Assembly (NCBI GenBank): GCA_945833835.1
Contig: CAMAFR010000016.1
Span: forward strand, 1-45,613
Origin: an uncultured Bacteroides sp.
Lineage (GTDB): Bacteria; Bacteroidota; Bacteroidia; Bacteroidales; Bacteroidaceae
Direction of reading: 5' to 3'
DNA: 45,613 nucleotides
Part shown: positions 24,979 to 35,698 of the stretch, piece by piece
Position numbering within the stretch: position 1 is the stretch's first letter
How the letters are laid out: each line of letters opens with the position of its first letter
Notes under the pieces: generated by a model
Database searches by the model: none
What the model saw: the letters and a program-made list of their open reading frames with translations, nothing else
Told to the model about the DNA's origin: nothing
Position numbers and translations under genes: made by a program

Positions 24979-25964
24979 TTCTTTACTACCTCCCCAAATC
25001 GTTTAGGTTTGCAATATGTGTTAATCAACGGAGTGAAAGCATTCATGATGAAAATGGCGAATGACATACCCTCCGGATAAGCGCCGAACAGACGGATGAC
25101 CACGGTCAGGAAGCCGATGGCCACCCCATAGATGATCATGCCCTTGTGCGTCATCGGCGAAGTGACATAGTCTGTCGCCATGAAAATAGCGCCCAGCATC
25201 AGACCACCGGTGAACAGATGGGTGAACGGCGAGGCATAGACAGCCGGATTGGCCAGGTGCATCAGGCCGCTGAACACGAATACCGTGGCCAGGATGGACA
25301 CGGGGATGTGCCAGGTGATGATTTTCTTCACCAGCATGTAGGCCAGACCCAGCAACAGGGCCAAGGAGCTGATTTCGCCGATACAGCCGGGGTTATTGCC
25401 CAAGAAGAGGCTGAAGGCATCGGGCAGCTGGCCCAAAGCGTCGGCATTGCCGTGCACGGCCTGCTTCATCAGTGCCAGCGGCGTGGCAGCTGTCTCTACA
25501 TCTGTATAGGAGCCCAACTGGCCGGCAACGGGCCACGAAGTCATCTGCACGGGGAAAGAAATCAGCAGGAAGATACGTCCTACCAAGGCGGGGTTGAACG
25601 GGTTGCAGCCCAAACCGCCAAAAGTCATCTTACCGATACCGATGGCCACCAGCGCACCGATAATGATAATCCACAACGGAAGATTGGAAGGCAGGTTGAA
25701 TGCCAGCAACAGACCGGTCAGGGCAGCCGAACCATCCATGATGGTGGTACGTTCACGCTTCAGGATGAATTTGGTGATAGCCCATTCGAAGAACAAGCAC
25801 GCGATGACAGAAGTCAGCGTTACGATAACGGCGCCCAATCCGAACATATAGAAGGAAACCAGCAAGGCCGGTACCAAGGCAATGATGACACCGTACATGT
25901 TTTTCTGCACACTGTCATTGCCATGCACGTGGGGCGACAAGGATACTATTAATTTATTTGCCAT
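24975..25964 (-). CDS. rnfD: Rnf electron transport complex subunit D
   Basis: A 329-residue membrane subunit with about nine to ten hydrophobic helices; it carries covalent FMN and is central to ion movement. Diagnostic sequence includes LIVSLSPHVHGNDSVQKNMY at the N-terminus, DGSAALTGLLLAFNLPSNLP, GGLGCNPFNPALVGRIFLL, and DVETAATPLALMKQA, where the threonine of TAATPL is the expected FMN site. It lies between rnfC (14 bases upstream) and rnfG (four-base overlap). Confidence 0.95.
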   Translation of the reverse strand: MANKLIVSLSPHVHGNDSVQKNMYGVIIALVPALLVSFYMFGLGAVIVTLTSVIACLFFEWAITKFILKRERTTIMDGSAALTGLLLAFNLPSNLPLWIIIIGALVAIGIGKMTFGGLGCNPFNPALVGRIFLLISFPVQMTSWPVAGQLGSYTDVETAATPLALMKQAVHGNADALGQLPDAFSLFLGNNPGCIGEISSLALLLGLAYMLVKKIITWHIPVSILATVFVFSGLMHLANPAVYASPFTHLFTGGLMLGAIFMATDYVTSPMTHKGMIIYGVAIGFLTVVIRLFGAYPEGMSFAIFIMNAFTPLINTYCKPKRFGEVVKK

Positions 25965-25978
25965 AATGATTCTCTAAC

Positions 25979-27316
25979 TTATTTTTTAGCATTACGTGCA
26001 CGGATAATTCCGCCCACCTTACCTTTACCCATACGGATATAATCCAACATCGGACGATGCGAAGGACACGTGAACTGACAAGAGCCACACTCGATGCAAG
26101 ACATGATCATCTCTTTCTCCACACGTTCCCAATCCTGCAACGACGAGCAAGTCGCCAGCAAGTAGGGTTCGAGCCCCATCGGACAAGCGCTCACACACTT
26201 GGCGCAACGGATACACGGCTGCGGTTCGGCACGCTTCGCTTCCTTATCGTTCATAATCAGCACGCCCGAGCTGCCCTTGCAGATGGGCACTTCGGTATTG
26301 ACCAACGCCTTACCCATCATCGGACCACCGCCGATGACCTTGCCGGTATCTTCGGGCAGACCGCCGGCCGCATCAATCAGCTGGCTCATCGGCGTACCCA
26401 TACGGGTCAGGAAATTGGACGGATTCTTCAAAGACTTGCCGGTCACGGTCACGACACGCTCAAACAAGGGCTTGTTCTTCATGACGGCCTCATAGACGGC
26501 ATAGGCCGTTCCGACGTTCTGCACCACGGCACCCACATTGATAGGGATGGCGGGAGGAGCCGGCACCTGGCGCCCGATGACGGCATCAATCAGCTGCTTC
26601 TCACCTCCCTGCGGATACTTCACCTGCAAGGGGACCACTTCGATGCCGGCATACGCAGCCGCCTTCTCGGTCATGAGCCGGATGGCATCGGGCTTGTTGT
26701 TCTCGATGCCGATATAGCCTTTCGTCACTTTGGCGGCCTTCATGAGCAGCGACACACCGACCAGGATCTGGTCCGGCTTTTCGAGCATCAGCCGGTGGTC
26801 GGCCGTCAGATACGGCTCACATTCCACCGCATTGATGATGACACACTCGGCCTTGCATCCCGGAGGGGGCATCAGCTTGACATGTGTGGGGAAACACGCG
26901 CCGCCCATACCGACAACGCCCGCATTCTTCACTTTGGCCACTATCTCTTCGGGAGTCAACGTACATTCTTTCACCAGGTCCGCGCTGCGGTCAATCGATT
27001 CTTCCCATTCGTCGCCGTCCACATCAATGAAAATGGCCGGTTTCCGATACCCGCTGGCATCAATCACGCTATCTACCTTATTCACCTTGCCGGATACGGA
27101 AGAGAAGATGGCCGCCGACACAAAACCGCCTGCCTCAGCAATCTTCGTACCAACTTTGACTACATCTCCTTTCTTGACGATGGGAGTGGCAGGCGCACCG
27201 ATATGCTGTGACAAAGGGAACACCGCTTGCTTAGGAAGTGCAAGTGTTTCAATGGCTTTACCGGCCGACAATTTGTTTTCTGCCGGATGAACTCCACCAA
27301 TTCTAAATGTCTTCAC
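25979..27316 (-). CDS. rnfC: Rnf electron transport complex subunit C
   Basis: A 445-residue cytoplasmic-face subunit that binds NADH and FMN and passes electrons through two [4Fe-4S] clusters. It begins MKTFRIGGVHPAENKLSAGK. The nucleotide and flavin region has GMGGACFPTHVKLMPP and INAVECEPYLTADHRLM. Cluster motifs are CIRCAKCVSACPMGLEP (about residue 370) and CIECGSCQFTCPSHRP (about 409). Length is on the short side for RnfC because the long alanine-rich C-terminal tail of enterobacterial proteins is absent. It starts 36 bases after the rnfB stop. Confidence 0.95.
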   Translation of the reverse strand: MKTFRIGGVHPAENKLSAGKAIETLALPKQAVFPLSQHIGAPATPIVKKGDVVKVGTKIAEAGGFVSAAIFSSVSGKVNKVDSVIDASGYRKPAIFIDVDGDEWEESIDRSADLVKECTLTPEEIVAKVKNAGVVGMGGACFPTHVKLMPPPGCKAECVIINAVECEPYLTADHRLMLEKPDQILVGVSLLMKAAKVTKGYIGIENNKPDAIRLMTEKAAAYAGIEVVPLQVKYPQGGEKQLIDAVIGRQVPAPPAIPINVGAVVQNVGTAYAVYEAVMKNKPLFERVVTVTGKSLKNPSNFLTRMGTPMSQLIDAAGGLPEDTGKVIGGGPMMGKALVNTEVPICKGSSGVLIMNDKEAKRAEPQPCIRCAKCVSACPMGLEPYLLATCSSLQDWERVEKEMIMSCIECGSCQFTCPSHRPMLDYIRMGKGKVGGIIRARNAKK

Positions 27317-27352
27317 TGTTATATTGTTTTATGTTCTTACTAATAAAATGAA

Positions 27353-28282
27353 TTATGCTTCTTTCGGAGCCGCCTGGGCAGGAGCCTCGGGTTTTGCTGC
27401 CACAGGAGCTGCCTTCGGGGCCGTTGCCGGCTTGGCAGCCGCCTCTCCCTCCGCCTTCGGCTTTCTGGGCGGGAAGTTCTTGGCAATGATGGCCTGCTGC
27501 GGGCATTCCATCTCGCACTTGCGGCAAGACTTGCATTTGGCCGGGTCAATGTATGCCAGGTTGTTGGCCAGCGTAATCGCCTCGAACGGACACACCTTCA
27601 CGCACTTGCCACAGCCGATACAGGCGGCGCTGCAAGACTTGCGGGCCACCGCCCCCTTGTCCTTGTTGACACACTGCACATACACGCGGCGGTTGTTCTT
27701 GCCTTTCGGGCGGATTTCGATGATGCCGCGCGGACAAGCCTTGCCACAAGCGCCACACGCCGTACACTTGTCTTCGTCCACTTCGGGCAATCCCGTTTCG
27801 GGATTCATGTGGATGGCATCAAACTTACAGGCAGCCACACAGTCGCCACAGCCCAGACAGCCGAAGGTACAACCGGTCTCGCCTCCATACGTAGAGTTGG
27901 CAATGACGCACGAACGGACACCATCGTACTGCGTGACGAGGGGCCGGTTGGCGCACGTACCGTTACATCTTACTACCGCCACCTTCGGTTCGGAAGCCGC
28001 AGCCTCCAGCCCTAAAATGGCAGCCACCTTCACCATCGTAGGCTGACCGCCTACCGGACAAAGCTTTCCTTCCAACGAGCCGGCCTTCACGCACGCGGCA
28101 GCAAAGCCGGAACATCCCGGGAAACCACATCCACCGCAATTTGCCTGCGGCAGCACTTCGGCCACCTGAGCAATCCGCGGATCCTCATACACAGCGAATT
28201 TCTTAGAAGCCGCATACAGGATGATCGCGGCAATCAGCCCGATAGCGCCCAATGAAACAACTGCAATCAAAATTAAATCCAT
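27353..28282 (-). CDS. rnfB: Rnf electron transport complex subunit B
   Basis: A 309-residue iron-sulfur protein, the ferredoxin-side entry of the complex. One N-terminal helix (about 3-26) anchors it. A Fis-type [4Fe-4S] motif follows, CGGCGFPGCSGFAAACVKAG. Then come several ferredoxin motifs: CLGCGDCVAACKFDA, CTACGACGKACPRG, CIGCGKCVKVCPFEA and CKSCRKCEMECPQQA. The last 35 or so residues are a low-complexity Ala/Pro/Lys tail (PATAPKAAPVAAKPEAPAQ) with no obvious fold. It follows rseC by 18 bases. Confidence 0.95.
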   Translation of the reverse strand: MDLILIAVVSLGAIGLIAAIILYAASKKFAVYEDPRIAQVAEVLPQANCGGCGFPGCSGFAAACVKAGSLEGKLCPVGGQPTMVKVAAILGLEAAASEPKVAVVRCNGTCANRPLVTQYDGVRSCVIANSTYGGETGCTFGCLGCGDCVAACKFDAIHMNPETGLPEVDEDKCTACGACGKACPRGIIEIRPKGKNNRRVYVQCVNKDKGAVARKSCSAACIGCGKCVKVCPFEAITLANNLAYIDPAKCKSCRKCEMECPQQAIIAKNFPPRKPKAEGEAAAKPATAPKAAPVAAKPEAPAQAAPKEA

Positions 28283-28300
28283 AAATAGAAAGTTAGTTTA

Positions 28301-28723
28301 TTAATTAATTGATTCCACTGTAAAAGTAAAAACACGCCCTAACCGGTGACGGCAGACGTATAAAATGAGGTAGAACGGCAACAAGACCGCCAGTCCGGAT
28401 GCAGCGGACAGCAGCTCATTGCCCCCAGTGCAGGCCATGGAAATAAAAAGCGTGGCCACCACCAGCAGGAAAGGGAGCACAAAGGCCAGCAACACAGCCT
28501 GTTTCCCCATCGAGGCAGTACCCACCACCAACACCTGTCCGCCGATGCGACACTCCGTCCCTTCGGCGGCATAGGCGTCTATCAACTTCTCCTTCGACTC
28601 GGCCGCACTGCAATGACCCTTCACTGCACATGCCGAGCAGGCGGATGTCTGGACGATTCTCACTTTCAGATGCGAGCCGTCAATGTTTTCCACTATTCCA
28701 AGGTGTTTAATCTTATTTATCAT
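28301..28723 (-). CDS. RseC/MucC family protein (SoxR-reducing system type)
   Basis: A 140-residue inner-membrane protein at the head of the rnf operon. It opens with a short beta region, then a cysteine cluster TSACSACAVKGHCSAAESKE, and has two membrane helices at about 74-93 (KQAVLLAFVLPFLLVVATLF) and 100-125. In enterobacteria RseC helps reduce SoxR and is functionally tied to Rnf, which fits the position here; the redox partner in this organism is unknown. Start set at 28723 (MINKIKHLG); an upstream in-frame ATG at 28756 overlaps the likely promoter. Confidence 0.85.
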   Translation of the reverse strand: MINKIKHLGIVENIDGSHLKVRIVQTSACSACAVKGHCSAAESKEKLIDAYAAEGTECRIGGQVLVVGTASMGKQAVLLAFVLPFLLVVATLFISMACTGGNELLSAASGLAVLLPFYLILYVCRHRLGRVFTFTVESIN

Positions 28724-28753
28724 TTTTGCAAACTGCACTTTACAAATATGTGG

Positions 28754-28761
28754 CAAATGTA
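28754..28761 (-). promoter_or_regulatory. Likely -7 box of the rnf operon promoter
   Basis: TACATTTG on the minus strand, 31 bases before the rseC start. No good TTG box is seen about 20 bases further upstream, so the call rests on one element and on being at the head of the operon. Confidence 0.45.
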
Positions 28762-28880
28762 CGATAAAAAATCATTGGTTGGTAACGTTAACGGAGTTTT
28801 TCTCATTAAAAAACGTGAAAACACGGCCTGTTTCCTTCACCGCTCCACTGACAAGAAAATGAAAGCCCTTTTCTTCCCGC

Positions 28881-30077
28881 TCAGCCTACTATCCCATAGC
28901 CGGCCTCAAGAATCGCCTGCTTGATCAGTGCGATGTGTTCGGCGTTCCTCGTTTCCATCACCAGCCGCAGGTAGCAGGCCGTCACATTGCAGCTGTTGCT
29001 GTTGCGCTCGTGCAGCACCGAGATGATGTTGCCGCCCAGCCGGGCCACAATGCCGGCCACCCGCATCAGCTCGCCGGGACGGTCGTGCAAATCGAGCGTC
29101 ACCGAATACGAGCGGCCCGACATGTCCAGGCCACGGGCGATGACACGGTTCAGGATATTGACATCAATATTGCCTCCCGAGACCAGACAGACCGTCTTCT
29201 TGCCCTTGACAGGCACTTTATCGAACATGGCGGCCGCCACCGACACCGCTCCGGCTCCCTCGGCTATCAGTTTCTGCTGCTCCATCAGCGCCAGGATGGC
29301 CGCACAGATCTCGTCCTCGCTCACGGTCACAATGCCGTCCACGTACTGCCGCACCAGCTCAAAGGTGTGTTCGCCCGGCTCCTTGACGGCGATGCCGTCG
29401 GCTACCGTCGACACCGAGCCCAGGCACTCCCGGTGGTTGTGCTCCACCGAGCGCAGCATACTGGCCGCGCCGCTGGCCTGCACGCCATAGATGCGGATGG
29501 ATGGCTTCAGCGACTTGAGGGCATACGCCACCCCCGAAATCAGTCCGCCCCCACCCACGGGCACAATCACGACCTCCACCTCCGGCAGCTGTTCCGCCAG
29601 CTCCAGTCCTATCGTGCCTTGCCCGGCGATGACCAGCTCGTCGTCAAACGGGTGGATAAAGGTATATCCCTTCTCCTCCTTGAGCCGGAGGGCCTGCTGG
29701 TAGGCGTCGTCGTACACCCCGGGCACCAGGCAGACCTCCGCGCCATAGCGCTTGGTGGCCTCCACCTTCGAGATAGGCGCCCCTTCGGGCAGGCATATCA
29801 GCGACTTGATGCCGTGCTTGGTGGCACCGAGCGCCACCCCTTGGGCATGGTTGCCGGCCGAACAGGCGATGACCCCTTTAGCCTTCTCGGCATCTGTGAG
29901 CTGTGAAATCTTGTAGCAGGCGCCACGCAGCTTGAACGAACCGGTGTACTGAAGGTTCTCCGGCTTCAAGTAAATCTGGCTCTCCGGATTGATCTGGGGA
30001 GCGTAAATCAAATCCGTACGGCGAATCACATCCTTCAGGGCGAACGCCGCACGGTACATACTGTCTAACGATAACAT
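28881..30077 (-). CDS. ilvA: Threonine ammonia-lyase with one C-terminal ACT domain
   Basis: A 398-residue PLP enzyme that converts threonine to 2-oxobutanoate and ammonia, the entry to isoleucine synthesis or threonine breakdown. The PLP lysine is Lys49 in TGSFKLRGA; other motifs are CSAGNHAQGVALGA, the phosphate-binding PVGGGGLISG and CLVSGGNIDVN. An ACT domain at about 325-398 (YSVTLDLHDRPGELMRVAGI) suggests allosteric control by an amino acid. The single ACT domain and length match the short IlvA/TdcB-like form common in Bacteroidota; the biosynthetic E. coli IlvA has two. Start at 30077 chosen to exclude an upstream stretch that forms the lepA hairpin. Confidence 0.92.
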   Translation of the reverse strand: MLSLDSMYRAAFALKDVIRRTDLIYAPQINPESQIYLKPENLQYTGSFKLRGACYKISQLTDAEKAKGVIACSAGNHAQGVALGATKHGIKSLICLPEGAPISKVEATKRYGAEVCLVPGVYDDAYQQALRLKEEKGYTFIHPFDDELVIAGQGTIGLELAEQLPEVEVVIVPVGGGGLISGVAYALKSLKPSIRIYGVQASGAASMLRSVEHNHRECLGSVSTVADGIAVKEPGEHTFELVRQYVDGIVTVSEDEICAAILALMEQQKLIAEGAGAVSVAAAMFDKVPVKGKKTVCLVSGGNIDVNILNRVIARGLDMSGRSYSVTLDLHDRPGELMRVAGIVARLGGNIISVLHERNSNSCNVTACYLRLVMETRNAEHIALIKQAILEAGYGIVG

Positions 30078-30104
30078 GTCCTTTTCTTTTATATGGTAAA
30101 CAAA

Positions 30105-30148
30105 GAATGTTGAACGGAAACGCCCCATGGGCGTCCCATCCAACATTC
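30105..30148 (-). terminator. Hairpin between lepA and ilvA
   Basis: GAATGTTG (30105-30112) pairs with CAACATTC (30141-30148), and ACGCCC with GGGCGT inside. On the minus strand it follows the lepA stop and is trailed by TTTGTTT, so it should end or weaken lepA transcription before ilvA. Confidence 0.6.
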
Positions 30149-30167
30149 ATCTTTCGTTTCTTGGGTC

Positions 30168-31949
30168 TTAATCCAGCTTGAGCACGGCCAGAAACGCCTT
30201 CTGCGGCACTTCTACCGTACCAATCTGCTTCATGCGCTTCTTGCCCCGCTTCTGCTTTTCGAGCAGCTTGCGCTTACGGCTGACGTCACCGCCGTAACAT
30301 TTGGCCGTCACGTCCTTGCGCACGGCCTTGATGGTCTCGCGGGCGATGATTTTCGCGCCGATGGCCGCCTGGATGGCTATCTCGAACTGCTGGCGGGGGA
30401 TGAGCTCCTTGAGCTTCTCGCACATCCGCCGTCCCAGATCATAGGCGTTGTCAAAATGCGTCAGCGTCGACAGGGCGTCGACGGACTCCCCGTTCAGCAG
30501 GATGTCCAGCTTCACCAATTTGGAAGGCCGGAAACCGGCCTGGTGGTAGTCAAACGAGGCATAGCCCTTCGAGATGCTTTTCAGCTTGTCGTAGAAGTCT
30601 ATCACGATTTCGCCCAGCGGCATCCGGTAATGCAGCTCTACGCGGTTGCCCGAGATATAGTTCTGGTGCACCAGCTCGCCCCGCTTGCCCAGACACAGGG
30701 TCATGATGGGGCCGATATAGTCAGACCGGGTGATGATGGACGCATCGATATACGGTTCTTCGATGTGGTCTATCAAGGTCGGGTCGGGCATGCCGCCGGG
30801 GTTGTGCACCTCCTGCACGCCGCCCTGCTTGTCATACACCATGTAGGACACGTTGGGGACGGTCGTAATGACGTTCATGTCGAACTCGCGGTCCAAGCGT
30901 TCCTGCACAATCTCCATGTGCAGCAATCCCAGGAAGCCGCAACGGAAACCGAAGCCCAGCGCCAACGATGATTCCGGCTGGAACGTCAGCGAGGCGTCGT
31001 TCAGCTGCAGTTTCTCCAACGAGGCACGCAGGTTCTCAAAATCCTCCGCCTCGATCGGGTAAAGACCGGCAAACACCATCGGCTTCACCTCCTCGAATCC
31101 GTCGATGGCCTTGTCGCACGGCCGCCCCACGTGGGTAATCGTATCCCCCACCTTCACTTCGCGCGAGGTCTTGATGCCCGATATGATGTAGCCCACGTCG
31201 CCGGTACGGAGCTCCGCCCGCGGCACGAAATCCATCTTCAGCACCCCCACCTCGTCGGCATCGTATTCCTTGCCTGTATTGAAGAACTTCACCTTGTCCC
31301 CTTTGCGGATGACGCCGTTCACAATCTTGAAATAGGCGATGATGCCCCGGAACGAGTTGAACACGGAGTCGAAAATCAGTGCCTGCAGCGGCGCGTTCTC
31401 GTCGCCTACCGGACAGGGCACCCGCTCGACCACCGCCTGCAGGATGTCCTCTACCCCCATGCCCGTCTTGCCGGAAGCACGGATGATGTCCTCGCGCCGG
31501 CAGCCCAGCAGGTCAATGATTTCATCCTCCACCTCATCGGGCATCGCACTCGCCATGTCACACTTGTTCATGACCGGAATGATTTCCAGGTCGTGTTCCA
31601 GCGCCATGTACAGATTGGAGATGGTCTGCGCCTGTACGCCCTGCGAGGCATCCACCACCAGCAATGCGCCTTCGCAGGCGGCGATGGAGCGGGACACCTC
31701 ATACGAGAAATCCACATGTCCCGGGGTGTCTATCAGGTTCAGGATATAGTTCTCTCCTTTATAGCTATACTCCATCTGGATGGCGTGGCTTTTAATTGTG
31801 ATGCCCCGTTCGCGCTCCAGGTCCATATCGTCCAGCATCTGGCCTTCGGTCACCTGAATGGTCTTCGTAAATTCCAGCAAGCGGTCGGCCAACGTGGACT
31901 TGCCGTGATCGATGTGGGCGATAATGCAAAAGTTCCGGATATTCTTCAT
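30168..31949 (-). CDS. lepA: Elongation factor 4 (LepA)
   Basis: A 593-residue translational GTPase that acts on stalled or mistranslocated ribosomes. The G1 loop AHIDHGKST is at 11-19, G2 lies near [10 protein letters not shown]3 is DTPGHVDF and G4 is NKCD. Domain II and the EF-G-like domains follow, and the LepA-only C-terminal domain ends with [20 protein letters not shown] and [20 protein letters not shown], which binds near the ribosomal active centre. Length matches the family. Confidence 0.97.
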   Translation of the reverse strand: MKNIRNFCIIAHIDHGKSTLADRLLEFTKTIQVTEGQMLDDMDLERERGITIKSHAIQMEYSYKGENYILNLIDTPGHVDFSYEVSRSIAACEGALLVVDASQGVQAQTISNLYMALEHDLEIIPVMNKCDMASAMPDEVEDEIIDLLGCRREDIIRASGKTGMGVEDILQAVVERVPCPVGDENAPLQALIFDSVFNSFRGIIAYFKIVNGVIRKGDKVKFFNTGKEYDADEVGVLKMDFVPRAELRTGDVGYIISGIKTSREVKVGDTITHVGRPCDKAIDGFEEVKPMVFAGLYPIEAEDFENLRASLEKLQLNDASLTFQPESSLALGFGFRCGFLGLLHMEIVQERLDREFDMNVITTVPNVSYMVYDKQGGVQEVHNPGGMPDPTLIDHIEEPYIDASIITRSDYIGPIMTLCLGKRGELVHQNYISGNRVELHYRMPLGEIVIDFYDKLKSISKGYASFDYHQAGFRPSKLVKLDILLNGESVDALSTLTHFDNAYDLGRRMCEKLKELIPRQQFEIAIQAAIGAKIIARETIKAVRKDVTAKCYGGDVSRKRKLLEKQKRGKKRMKQIGTVEVPQKAFLAVLKLD

Positions 31950-31978
31950 ACAATATAAATCTGCTTATTTAATGGCGG

Positions 31979-31986
31979 CAAAGATA
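31979..31986 (-). promoter_or_regulatory. Likely -7 box of the lepA promoter
   Basis: TATCTTTG on the minus strand, 30 bases before the lepA ATG. The upstream TTG box is not obvious, so support is partial. Confidence 0.4.
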
Positions 31987-32012
31987 TACAGAAATTGCGT
32001 AAAATGAAAACA

Positions 32013-32753
32013 TCATCGTCCGAAGATGACTTTCCCCAGGAAATACACCAGCTGTTTCTGCCACCATGCCCAGTCGTGCGACACGTCCGTCCCCCAGTAG
32101 TCGAACCAAGCGGGCACCTGCTTGCCGGCCAGGATACGCTCCATCTCGCGGGTGCTCTCGATGAACTCGTCCTCCCACATGCCCTGACCGACACAGAAGA
32201 TGATGCGCGACTGCCGGTACATCTCTAAATAGGCATGATTGTCCGCCATGTTCGGCAGGAAATCCTGCGGCGAGTTCTCGTACACCAGGCGGTCATGGTA
32301 ATTGCCGAAGAAGAAACCGGCATGATAGATGCCGCTCAGGGCTATCAGCGTGTCAAACAGGTCCGGACGGCGGAAGAAGGCGTTGGCCGCATGCGAGGCG
32401 CCCAGGCTGCACCCCGTGACCGTCAGTTTTTCTCTCGGGTCTTTCCGGACGGCCGGCACCAGCTCGTCCACGATGTAATGGAACCACTTTTCCTGCAGGC
32501 CGATACGGCGGACAGGGTTCCCCAACGTGTTCGACCACGTCTCGGCATCAATGCTGTCGGCACACACCAACCTTATCTTCCCACGGTCAATAAACGGAGC
32601 CAGCGCACGGACCATCCCGAAATTCTCAAAATCCGTGAAATGTCCGTCTTGCGGTGCGAAGGCGAGCACGGTCCTGCCGTTGTCACCATACACCTTGTAC
32701 TCCATTTCCCTTCCCAACGATTTGCTATATGATTTCATGCACAATGATTTCAT
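32013..32753 (-). CDS. Alpha/beta-hydrolase esterase
   Basis: A 246-residue cytoplasmic hydrolase of the esterase D/putative esterase type. The nucleophile elbow GCSLGAS places the catalytic serine at 116; GGFHxG-like oxyanion residues are replaced by APQDGHF; the C-terminal VSHDWAWW should hold the catalytic histidine. Substrates of such enzymes are often acetylated sugars or other simple esters; none can be named here. The start at 32753 is supported by an AGGAGG eight bases upstream, unusual in this genome, although a second in-frame ATG lies five codons later. The nine bases ATGAAATCA occur at both. Confidence 0.8.
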   Translation of the reverse strand: MKSLCMKSYSKSLGREMEYKVYGDNGRTVLAFAPQDGHFTDFENFGMVRALAPFIDRGKIRLVCADSIDAETWSNTLGNPVRRIGLQEKWFHYIVDELVPAVRKDPREKLTVTGCSLGASHAANAFFRRPDLFDTLIALSGIYHAGFFFGNYHDRLVYENSPQDFLPNMADNHAYLEMYRQSRIIFCVGQGMWEDEFIESTREMERILAGKQVPAWFDYWGTDVSHDWAWWQKQLVYFLGKVIFGR

Positions 32754-32927
32754 CCTGTTTTCCTCCTTTTAGATTTAGTGTTACTGTCGACAAATTTAAC
32801 AATTAAATCGGTTCCACCTACCTTCAGAGGCACAAAAAAACTTCCCCGCACCGCCAAAAAGGGAAGCCACGGTCCCCCCACCCCACGTTTTAGCCGAAAA
32901 AATATGCTCGTTTCGGCTTCTTTTTAT

Positions 32928-32935
32928 TATTTTTG
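32928..32935 (+). promoter_or_regulatory. Likely -7 box of the valS promoter
   Basis: TATTTTTG about 50 bases before the valS start; the upstream box (TTTCG at 32911) is poorly spaced, so support is partial. Confidence 0.4.
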
Positions 32936-32985
32936 CGCCTTGAAAAAACGATCGTGGAACAATCAATTCATCTATTATAACGACA

Positions 32986-35664
32986 ATGGAATTAGCAAGT
33001 AAGTACAATCCCGCAGAAGTGGAGGGAAAATGGTACCAGTATTGGCTGGACAACAAACTTTTCAGTTCTAAACCCGACGGCAGAGAACCTTATACCGTCG
33101 TCATTCCGCCGCCCAACGTGACCGGAGTGCTCCACATGGGACACATGCTGAACAACACCATCCAGGATATCCTGGTGCGCCGCGCCCGCATGATGGGGAA
33201 AAACGCCTGCTGGGTGCCGGGCACCGACCACGCCTCTATCGCCACCGAGGCAAAAGTGGTGAACAAGCTGGCCAAACAGGGTATCAAGAAGACCGACCTC
33301 ACCCGCGAAGAGTTCTTGAAACATGCCTGGGCATGGACCGAAGAACACGGAGGCATCATCCTGAAACAGCTCCGGAAACTGGGGGCCTCCTGCGACTGGG
33401 AACGCACGGCGTTCACCATGGACGGGCCACGCTCGGAAAGCGTCATCAAAGTCTTTGTGGACCTCTACAACAAGGGCCTGATATACCGGGGCGTGCGCAT
33501 GGTCAACTGGGACCCGAAAGCCCTCACCGCCCTCTCTGACGAGGAAGTCGTGTACAACGAGGAGCACAGCAAACTGTATTACCTGAAATACTACGTGGCC
33601 GAAGACGACGGCACCGGCGAGACAGGCGCCGAGGGCGAAATCGTACACCGTGACGCGGACGGACGCCGCTATGCGGTGGTCGCCACCACCCGCCCCGAAA
33701 CCATCATGGGCGACACGGCCATGTGCATCAACCCCAACGACCCTAAAAACCGCTGGCTGAGCGGCAAGAAGGTCATCGTACCGCTGGTGGGCCGCGTGAT
33801 TCCCGTCATCGAAGACGATTATGTGGACATCGAATTCGGTACCGGCTGCCTGAAAGTGACCCCGGCACACGACGTGAACGACTACATGCTGGGCGAAAAA
33901 TACAACCTGCCCTCTATTGACATCTTCAATGACAACGGCACCCTCAGCGAGGCCGCCGGACTGTATGTGGGCATGGACCGCTTTGACGTACGCAGCCAGA
34001 TCGAAAAAGACCTGCAGGCTGCCGGACTGCTGGAGAAGGTGGAGGCCTATATCAATAAGGTAGGGTTCTCCGAACGCACCAACGTGGCCATCGAGCCGAA
34101 ACTCTCCATGCAATGGTTCCTCAAGATGCAGCACTTCGCCGACATGGCGCTGCCTCCCGTTATGGAAGACCGGCTGAAATTCTACCCGGCCAAATACAAG
34201 AACACCTACAAGAACTGGCTGGAGAACATCAAAGACTGGTGCATCAGCCGCCAATTGTGGTGGGGACACCGCATCCCGGCCTACTTCCTGCCGAAAGGCG
34301 GCTTTGTGGTGGCCGAAACCGCCGAGCAAGCCTTGCGGCTGGCCCAGGAAAAGACCGGTGACAGCACCCTGACCTTAGAGGACCTCCGCCAGGACGACGA
34401 CTGCCTGGACACGTGGTTCTCCTCGTGGTTGTGGCCCGTCTCCCTGTTCGATGGCATCAACCATCCCGGCAACGAAGAAATCAGCTACTACTACCCGACG
34501 GCCGACCTCGTCACCGGTCCGGACATCATCTTCTTCTGGGTGGCCCGCATGATCATGGCCGGCTATGAATACATGGGCGACATGCCGTTCCGCAATGTCT
34601 ACTTCACGGGCATCGTCCGCGACAAGCTGGGACGCAAGATGTCCAAGAGCCTCGGCAACTCTCCGGACCCGCTGGAGCTGATTGACAAATATGGCGCTGA
34701 CGGCGTGCGAATGGGCATGATGCTCTCGGCACCCGCCGGCAACGACATCCTCTTCGACGACGCTTTGTGCGAACAGGGCCGTAACTTCAACAACAAGATC
34801 TGGAACGCCTTCCGCTTGGTGAAGGGATGGCAGACGGCCGAACTCGCGCAGCCCGACTACGCCCGGCTGGCCACCGACTGGTTTGAGGCCATGCTGGCCA
34901 AGACCGCAGCCGAGGTGAACGACCTCTTCGGCAAATACCGCCTGAGCGAGGCCCTGATGGCTGTCTACAAACTGTTCTGGGACGAATTCTCCAGCTGGTA
35001 CCTGGAAATGGTGAAACCAGCCTACGGGCAGCCCATTGACCGCACCACCTACGAAAAGACCCTGGGCTTCTTCGACACACTGCTGAAACTGCTGCATCCG
35101 TTCATGCCGTTCATCACCGAAGAACTGTGGCAGCACATCTACGACCGGCAGGACGGCGAGAGCATCATGACCCAGACGCTGGCACCGGCCGCCGCCTACA
35201 ACGAGGCTCTGATCGCACGCTTCGAGAGTGTGAAAGAGGTCATCGGAGGCATCCGCACCATCCGCCTGCAAAAGCAGATAGCGCAGAAGGAACCCTTGTT
35301 CCTCCAGGTCATGGGCGAGAGTCCGGTAGTCCTGTTCCACCCGGTCATCAGCAAGTTGTGCAACCTGTCGGCCATCGACACCGTCGCCGCCAAGGCGGAA
35401 GGGGCCGCCGCCTTCATGGTAGGCACGACCGAATATGCCGTGCCGCTGGGCAACCTCATCAATGTAGAGGAAGAGCTGAAAAAGCTGGAAGCCGACCTGA
35501 AATACCAGGAAGGGTTCCTGAACAGTGTGCTGAAGAAGCTGGGCAATGAGAAATTTGTCAGCAAGGCCCCTGCCAACGTCATCGAGATGGAGCGCAAGAA
35601 GCAGGCCGATGCCGAGACCAAGATTGCCGCACTGAAAGAGAGCATCGCCGCACTGAAGAAGTGA
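32986..35664 (+). CDS. valS: Valyl-tRNA synthetase
   Basis: An 892-residue class I aminoacyl-tRNA synthetase that charges tRNA-Val. The HIGH-type motif is HMGH at 50-53 ([16 protein letters not shown]) and the KMSKS motif is at about 551-555 ([14 protein letters not shown]). Between them lies the editing domain that removes mis-charged threonine ([20 protein letters not shown]). The C-terminal 65 residues form the coiled coil typical of ValRS ([20 protein letters not shown]). Length and start are normal. Confidence 0.97.
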   Translation: MELASKYNPAEVEGKWYQYWLDNKLFSSKPDGREPYTVVIPPPNVTGVLHMGHMLNNTIQDILVRRARMMGKNACWVPGTDHASIATEAKVVNKLAKQGIKKTDLTREEFLKHAWAWTEEHGGIILKQLRKLGASCDWERTAFTMDGPRSESVIKVFVDLYNKGLIYRGVRMVNWDPKALTALSDEEVVYNEEHSKLYYLKYYVAEDDGTGETGAEGEIVHRDADGRRYAVVATTRPETIMGDTAMCINPNDPKNRWLSGKKVIVPLVGRVIPVIEDDYVDIEFGTGCLKVTPAHDVNDYMLGEKYNLPSIDIFNDNGTLSEAAGLYVGMDRFDVRSQIEKDLQAAGLLEKVEAYINKVGFSERTNVAIEPKLSMQWFLKMQHFADMALPPVMEDRLKFYPAKYKNTYKNWLENIKDWCISRQLWWGHRIPAYFLPKGGFVVAETAEQALRLAQEKTGDSTLTLEDLRQDDDCLDTWFSSWLWPVSLFDGINHPGNEEISYYYPTADLVTGPDIIFFWVARMIMAGYEYMGDMPFRNVYFTGIVRDKLGRKMSKSLGNSPDPLELIDKYGADGVRMGMMLSAPAGNDILFDDALCEQGRNFNNKIWNAFRLVKGWQTAELAQPDYARLATDWFEAMLAKTAAEVNDLFGKYRLSEALMAVYKLFWDEFSSWYLEMVKPAYGQPIDRTTYEKTLGFFDTLLKLLHPFMPFITEELWQHIYDRQDGESIMTQTLAPAAAYNEALIARFESVKEVIGGIRTIRLQKQIAQKEPLFLQVMGESPVVLFHPVISKLCNLSAIDTVAAKAEGAAAFMVGTTEYAVPLGNLINVEEELKKLEADLKYQEGFLNSVLKKLGNEKFVSKAPANVIEMERKKQADAETKIAALKESIAALKK

Positions 35665-35698
35665 CCCCCTTCAGCTTCGTGCCGCACCCCTTAACGGC

